Assembly (NCBI GenBank): GCA_024699855.1
Contig: JAMPIQ010000001.1
Location: 8,680,001 to 8,744,000 of the forward strand
Source of the DNA: Aphelenchoides besseyi
Taxonomy: Eukaryota; Nematoda; Chromadorea; Rhabditida; Aphelenchoididae
Reading direction: 5' to 3'
DNA: 64,000 nt
Part shown: positions 57,901 through 64,000 of the stretch, one piece after another
Position numbering within the stretch: the stretch's first letter is position 1
How the letters are laid out: each line of letters starts with the position of its first letter
The notes under the pieces: model-generated
What the model saw: the letters and a program-made list of their open reading frames with translations, nothing else
Told to the model about the DNA's origin: nothing
Databases searched by the model: none
Program-made: the position numbers and the translations under genes

Positions 57901-59714
57901 GACAGTTTTTGCTGCAAACTGCACATCAACAAGCCTTCTGTTTGTCAGCGGTATCCTGTAGGTTGGCGAATTCGAACAAAAGCCTTCGGTATCCGCTAAA
58001 CTCCCGGATTCAGACGGCGACACTCATCTTTAAAATTCATTCTTGTTCTCCTCTGAACTTTTGGACTTGACGATTGATGTCATTTGAGACGAAAATTTCA
58101 ATTTGGATCAGTCAGTTGAATACCTTTGTCTTGTTTTGTTGTTGCAAACTCGTTCGAAAATCGCAAATGATCTTCGCGTCCAATTTCTCTTCATTCTATC
58201 GGAATAATCGGATTGACGCTCGGTTTCCCGATCCATCATATTCACTCAGCGAACTCCGTGACAAATTTATCTCTTCAACGAATGCAAAAGAATGTGCAGC
58301 CCGTGAATTGATGTTCACGGCCGTCGACCTTCTTCTTCACGCGTTTTGAATGTGCGAAAAGAACGGCAAAACAGTCGAGTTGATTGACAGAAACCGAGTA
58401 TCCGAAAGCAAATCAGATTAGCTCACGGCTAAAGTCGTCCGGTTGAACTTTTCGCACGTTCAGTTGAACGGCTTGTCGTCGTCATTTGATCTTTGGAGTT
58501 TACACACGCTCACAGTAATAACAAGATTTGTTTCGCACTCTTCGCTTTCATGAGTTTGCAACTTCTTTATCACTCAGATATCCGTTCGTTCAAATGACGA
58601 GCTCGAGACGAACATGTCGTGCAATTTCGGTGTTCGTCCAAAGCTCCTTAGAGCTGCCGTCCAAAGTCCTTCGCAGCTTCTCAATCATCACCGGCGGTCG
58701 ATCGCTTTCGAGTCATTTGGTTGAAATAGTCCCGCCCATTGAACACGTAAGAACTGCGAGATTTCAAATAATTTCGCCGAGATTTCGGACGTGTTCGAAA
58801 TGGTCGACCGCTTTTTTTGTGTCGAACATCTTCGGCGCCTGTTGATCACCTCAATCATCTGCAACCGAATGGAAAGCAAACTTTTTGGCGCTGATCCCGC
58901 CCGTTTATTCGACTCCTTCGACGGCTCACTTCGCTCATTACAAGCAATTAAGACGTAGATCTGAATGGATTTGCTTTTGACACACCCGGAGGTCTTTTCG
59001 TTTTGTCGCATACGGACATTATTTTGGCCATTAGTTTTTCGGTTTGTTTTAAGTTCGCGTTTGTTACTTTACGTGCATTTATGCTTGAACCCGCGATCTC
59101 TTTCTATTTACCGTATAATCCAGATTTTCGTGTTATTTTGATTTCGACGATATTTTGAGTTGTTAGGCGCAAAAACTCTCACGTCTGTTGTTCAAAATGT
59201 AACAGTGAATTTTGGTCACTGGACACAAAGAAGACCTTCATCGTGTATTCCCAATTTGTGACCGAATTTTACAAACAAAAAACGAGCAAAAGGTTGCCGG
59301 TTGGTGGCAATTGACTTACGGTTCGATTATCACGACTGTTTTCAGTTTAAGCTTCGAATTCTCCTTATGTCTTAACTTTGTCTTTTGCGGGCCAATTGAA
59401 CGGGTTCTAATCATCATACCGCTTGACCGAACTTTCTATGTTCTTCTCTAATGTCTTAGTTGGTGATAGCTCCGAAACACGCGTGACGAAATCACACAAA
59501 CGAAATAAAACTGTCTTTTTAGTCAACGCATCCGACCGTCCAAATCTCCGCCTCCCAACCGCTCGGCAATTTTACCAGCGAAAGTTGGACTCCGCATTTT
59601 AGGTCCGTCAACATTTTCACGACCTTCAAATTTGGCAGCGTCAACGAACTTCGGGCAGTGCGCTGAATGCGCACCGTCAATTGGACGGCGAGGTGCTTAG
59701 CATCTGCAAATTGA
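54907..59714. other. 4.8-kb region without convincing genes
   Basis: Short frames only. The longest (55934-56335 plus, 57679-58023 minus) show no family, no bias and no matching introns. No RNA gene or tandem repeat is visible. It separates the unknown membrane protein gene from the channel gene and likely holds the channel's regulatory sequences. Confidence 0.4.
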
Positions 59715-62526
59715 ATGGCCAAAGAAATGAGAGTTCTGAGTTTATCGTTCATGCGTAACCGTATACTTCCATTTTCTGCTTCGTCTTTCATCTTCGTTTT
59801 TTGCCTCACTTCACTCTTCACTTGCCCACCAACAGTTGCCGATCTCGAGTTTTTGCCATTGACCCGTGAATTCATTGAAATGATCGATGACCCTGATCGA
59901 TACAATAAATACGCAACTCCAACACAATTTCAAGGTAAGTTCCCGTTAGCAATCTAAACGTGAATGAGACATTCAACGTTCATCTGAATTCATAAAACCT
60001 ATTTTTGTTCAAAAATAAGATGTTTTTATATCCGAAGAGAAATGGATTTGATTGATGAGGTCGTTTGATTGTCTTTTTTAGGTTCAGCGACCAATGTTTC
60101 GATGTCCATGTATATCGAAGGCATTAGCTCCTTTTCTGCTCAAACCATGGACTACAATTTAGGTATATTTCAAGTCAGCATTTGTTATTGGCAAAGAAAC
60201 CGAACTGCTCAATTGGTTCGAAACTGTTTTTGAGCAGTTCGTTGCTTCTTGTCATATTTGACAAATGTTAACTTGAAGAACGTTTAGACGCGTATTTCTA
60301 CCAAGTAAGTTAAAGTTTTTTTTACCTGAAAACATATTTCTGAAGGAATGGCAAGACTCAAGACTTGCACACAACGGGACAGGTAATTAAGAGACAAGTC
60401 GAGGTCAGGAATTTTTTCGGTTTCAGGTCCGATGCTTATACGCGACAAAGCGGTTTTTGCGAAGATTTGGCATCCGGACGCCTATTTTGCTAATGGTTGG
60501 AACGAACGTGTTCAAGGTTGTTAATTCGAACTTTTCAGCACGATCTGCCAGTTTTCAAACGATAACTGAACCGAATTTTCTTGTGTGGATATATCCTGAT
60601 GGCCATGTTTGGTACGATTGTCGAATTTCGCTGACAGCAATTTGCATGATGGACCTTTGGTTGGTAAAGTACGAAAACACTAAACGCCTTTAATTTTAAG
60701 GAAATATCCACTGGACGCACAAGAATGCAATCTGAGGATCCTGTCGTACGCGTATCCGGAGTCCCAAGTTCGATTGCACTGGAGCACAACTATCGAACCA
60801 CCAATTGATCGAAATATGGGAATTCGAATGCCTGACATGTAAGTTTAAACAAGAATTCTTGATATGCGATTATAGGCGACTGATTGACATTAAGACTGGT
60901 TTTTGTGATGGCACATACACAACAGGAAAATGGAGGTAAGTCTTACGATAAGTGCATTGCTCAACATTGAACGTTTAGTTGTATGACCGCCATTTTTTAT
61001 GTGCAACGTGAAATGATGCATCACGTCATTCAAACCTACGTTCCAACTGGGTTGATTGTTGTCATCTCGTGGTTCAACTTTTGGCTCGACATCGATTCTG
61101 CTCCGGCTCGTGTTTCTCTTTCCATAACAACGGTAATATCCATTTGGTTTTGCGCTTGTTATTGTTTCGATTTCAGCTACTTACAATCTCAACGCAAGCA
61201 AATGCTGTCAAACTTAGTTTGCCCGAAGTATCGTACATGAAGGCAATTGACTGTTGGTTAGGTGGGTAAAGATGCTCGTTTTCTCTTATCCTAAGATTGT
61301 AAATTTGTCGCAACTGTTACTCAAAGCCTCTCTATTCTTTTGTATTTGATGCCAATAAACTTCTTATTTCAGGAGCTTGTTTGGTTTTTGTCTTTGGAGG
61401 TAAGTTCTTTTTTCTTTTTTTCTGATAAAAAGTTGAATTGTTTGCACTGTAACGGATGCCGTGAGAGTTCTCGGCTTCGGAACCTAATTTCTAAACCCGA
61501 AACTCTGGACTAAAGAACAAGATAGAAAATCTAAATAAAAATCCAATCAAAATCGTTTAGTTATGGTCGAGTTTACTCTCTGTCATTTTGCCAAGAACCG
61601 TGAAATGACTTGTGGAAATGAACGACCACCAGCAAATTTGGTTGTCGACACGACGTTTTCCTCGCTCTTCGGCTCGACTCCAAGTGCTGATCAAACAAAT
61701 TTGACTCAAACGAGTATTCCAATAGTCGAGGATCCGCGAAACAAGAAAACACAACGAAACGGACATTCGATTCGAATGGAAGATCCGACGGACCCACGAA
61801 TGGCACCGCTTGCCGACCAAGAAGCAATGCTATTGAAGGGAGATAGCTACAACAACGCCGGTGACCCACGACTTATCGATCTGCATCCCGATTTGATTTA
61901 CCGTTACAATCACCTGAGCAACCACAGTCTTGGAAACAACGTACAAAGCGAACCGTTGCGTGTAAACGATCAACGGAATATGATGAGACCGACGGTGAAC
62001 AAACTGAAAAGTCAAGTAAGTGGTCGGTTTTCAACTTCAAACTTCCGCTTCAATTTCGTTATCGCCAACAATTCTTGTTTATCAAATTCGACGTCCTGAA
62101 AATGACAAGCAAAACTACGCGCCGTTGAATTAACAAGATTTATGTCCATCTCGGCAGTTGGTCTTTTGGTCGACTGTCGTGTATGCTGGGAGAAGAAATT
62201 AATCGAAAAAATTGCAATTAATTTTATTTGATTTTACGGCAGAACAAACAGAAACCATCGGCTGACTTTCGATCGCGGATCATTGAAATTCAACTCGGGA
62301 CCTTGAAATTCAAAGGCGATAAAATCGAAAACAAATTTCATGGACTTTTAATTGGCCAATTTGTGCGATTTAGGTTAATCGACGAGCTTTGAATTGGCGA
62401 ACTGCTGTTTGTAATCTCAGAGGTCGAAGAGTGGCAACGAAGATCGATGAGACTTGTCGTTATCTATTTCCGTTAACGTTCGTTGCATTCAACTTGTCCT
62501 ACTGGAGTTTGTTTTTCCAATGTTGA
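59715..62526 (+). CDS. Cys-loop ligand-gated chloride-channel subunit (GluCl/GABA-A-like)
   Basis: A pentameric neurotransmitter-gated channel subunit in the plasma membrane. The start at 59715 (or in-frame ATG 59751) leads into a signal peptide (ILPFSASSFIFVFCLTSLF). The extracellular domain has MDYNLDAYFYQEWQDSRLA, IWHPDAYFAN and the Cys-loop: C, thirteen residues including MMDLWKYPLD, C. A second Cys pair (GFCDGTYTTGKWSC) is typical of GluCl and glycine receptors. M1 has VPTGLIVVISWFNFWL. M2 is preceded by PAR, the anion-selectivity mark, and reads VSLSITTLLTISTQANAV. M3 ends FGVMVEFTLCHF. After a polar intracellular loop come exon 62243-62373 and the last exon 62421-62526, which carries M4 (YLFPLTFVAFNLSYWSLF). 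About a dozen exons join in phase. Ligand cannot be told. Confidence 0.88.
60201..60241 (+). repeat. Intronic inverted repeat (12-bp perfect stem)
   Basis: CGAACTGCTCAA at 60201-60212 is the exact reverse complement of TTGAGCAGTTCG at 60230-60241, with a 17-base loop. It lies in an intron of the channel gene and could fold in the pre-mRNA. No known function. Confidence 0.7.
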
Positions 62527-63425
62527 ATTGTCTGAATATACGTTTTAGCTTTCTACTTGGTATTCAATTAATATGCAACAATCAGCAATGCTCTCGACTT
62601 CTATGATATTGGAGCTGACAGTCGATTACTGAAATCAAACGCCCGTTTACGTATTTGATCCCAAATTTAATGATTCCGGTGTGGCCATTTCAATACAGGT
62701 ATTCGTTGGCGTCGTATACGCGCAGCATATTCGGTTTTACTTAATTATAAAGTTAATTGATTCAACCAATCGACAATTGTATTTACTTAAGAATCAAGTT
62801 ATCAAAGTGGTCAGATGTTAAAAGGCAGTCTAAGAAGAGAAATCCTGTCCAAAATGTGTTCATCGTTTTCTTCATCTTCTTCCTATTAGATTCGTTGAGT
62901 TACACGATGTAAAATCAATCTACGATAAAGCAGTCAAAGCAGAAATCCAAGTAACAGACATCAGAGCTTTATGACCGGTTTGAAAAAAGCATCCATTTTT
63001 CGCATAAACAAAAGAACAAAGTGGAGAGAAAAGGTGACAAGCGCGAGACTGCGTAGTTTTTCGAGTGTCTGCACTTTGCCGCAACCCATGAGCCCCAACG
63101 AAGCGACAGACCAAAGTGAAATAAAAACCTGAACTGGTGAGATGATTGAAGCGCATCTTTGCCTCCGACATTTCGCTTGTTTTCGTGTTGTTGGACTTCT
63201 CTTGATGCGGAGATCAAAGGAGCGGGACACGAGGAAGTGCTTTTCGGAGTTCGAAGCATTTCTACCTTCCTTTACGCTGACAGTTCTACTCGAAAGAACA
63301 ACTTGTGATTGGTCTTACAACTCTTTTGATCAAGTTTGGAAATCAGTTTATTTTGATGGAAAGAGAAGAATAGACGTCAGTTGGAGGATCTCTTAAACAA
63401 CCGATCAGTCTGTCTGATCGATGTT
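62527..63425. other. 0.9-kb convergent gap
   Basis: Between the channel gene and the HTH_48 gene. Short frames on both strands (e.g. 62961-63230 minus) lack domains, and no transposase catalytic domain (DDE/D) is visible on the side where a mariner would continue. Confidence 0.4.
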
Positions 63426-64000
63426 TCAACTCACGGATGGACGAGAGTTGTAAGTGTTGGAGTTGCCGTTACGAAACTGCTTGTACCATTTTCGAACAGT
63501 CGAGATGCTGACTGCTCGCGGTCCCATCGTATTGCAAATCATTTGCAGCGTCTCGGTGGTACTCTTGTTTTGGTTGAAACCGTACAGGATCAACGATCGA
63601 ACGGTGACTTGTTGAGTGATCTTCTGAAATTGGTGGCAATCAGTTTCTGCGCAAGCATTTACTTTTGGTTTGCGATACGTACGCAATGAAACTGAACGTT
63701 GAAACGGACGCTGAAATGATGCACGTCGCTTGATTCTTGGTAGCTCCACATTCACTTTCGAGTGTGTAGTAGGAACTTCGGAGTGATCAGTAGCAAGATC
63801 TTCCACTGGACTTGATGCATGATCTGAATCTGAAACGAAGATCAAAAGCGTTTAAGTTGTTTCATACTTACGGTTTTGCTGAGATTGCTCTTCGATCAAT
63901 GACACGGATGATGTTGTAGCATCCAACTGATTGTGTCTAGACACAACGGCGGTCTTCACACCAACCAACAACGTGTCGCTAGCAATGAAGCGACGCAATA
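63426..64000 (-). CDS. C-terminal part of a protein ending in a mariner-type HTH_48 domain
   Basis: The minus-strand gene runs off the right edge. The upstream exon (about 63873-64000, frame RRFIASDTLLVGVKTAVVSR) splices across a 42-base GTAAGT...TTTCAG intron to the last exon (63426 to about 63830). After a polar linker with RIKRRASFQRPFQRS, the final 65 or so residues read VRSLILYGFNQNKSTTETLQ, MICNTMGPRAVSISTVRKWY and KQFRNGNSN. This is the first helix-turn-helix of mariner transposases and SETMAR (Pfam HTH_48). The stop comes right after NSRPSVS, so the DDE catalytic domain is absent. Either a captured DNA-binding domain in a host gene or a decayed element spliced into one. Host-type introns favour capture. 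Confidence 0.65.

Noticed and set aside
62961..63230. Possible remainder of a mariner transposase next to the HTH_48 exon
   Set aside because: The frame lacks the expected second HTH and DDE/D motifs and shows no similarity to transposase.
1..64000. CRISPR arrays, rRNA or tRNA genes, riboswitches, bacterial defence or phage systems
   Set aside because: No regularly spaced repeats, no recognisable tRNA T-loop with a matching fold and no microbial operon structure were seen; the window is intron-rich animal DNA.

Overview
The window is animal genomic DNA, most likely from a nematode. Genes are compact and split by introns that are mostly 40-60 bases long with GT...TTTCAG/TTTTAG borders. Several genes sit a few hundred bases apart. 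The gene set includes an RME-6/GAPVD1 homologue, a GLD-2-type poly(A) polymerase, a Cys-loop anion channel resembling invertebrate GluCl channels, and an HTH_48 domain of the kind common in nematodes. I cannot fix the clade. All exon models were joined by eye from splice motifs, reading phase and remembered protein families; no alignment was run.

Left third (1-22 kb), gene-dense: 3' part of an RME-6/GAPVD1 Rab5 exchange factor (+), TADA1 of the SAGA complex (+), GLD-2-like poly(A) polymerase (+), UBXN7-like p97 adaptor (-), heparan sulfate 2-O-sulfotransferase (+), Integrator subunit 8 (+) tail-to-tail with Integrator subunit 2 (-), gankyrin/PSMD10 (+), HDDC2 5'-nucleotidase (+), and a small possibly acylated protein (+).

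Middle (22-48 kb): an alpha-carbonic anhydrase with an unusual basic N-terminal exon (+), an unrecognised coiled-coil gene (-), then a stretch dominated by a large PP2A B'' (PPP2R3) regulatory-subunit gene whose core lies at 42.6-47.6 kb. Two upstream exon groups (29.4-29.9 kb and 32.2-34.8 kb) end in the same phase as its first exon and may be alternative N-termini, which would make this one 18-kb locus with several promoters. About 8 kb of apparently non-coding DNA lies inside it.

Right part (48-64 kb): UDP-glucose pyrophosphorylase with two alternative first exons (+), a small unknown gene (-), an unknown protein with one C-terminal membrane helix (-), about 4.8 kb without convincing genes, a complete Cys-loop chloride-channel-like gene (+), and at the edge the C-terminal part of a gene (-) ending in a mariner-type HTH_48 DNA-binding domain.

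The genes are mostly unrelated housekeeping, signalling and RNA functions. The clearest functional pairing is INTS8 with INTS2. I found no CRISPR array, rRNA, recognisable tRNA or intact transposon, and nothing resembling a microbial defence system.
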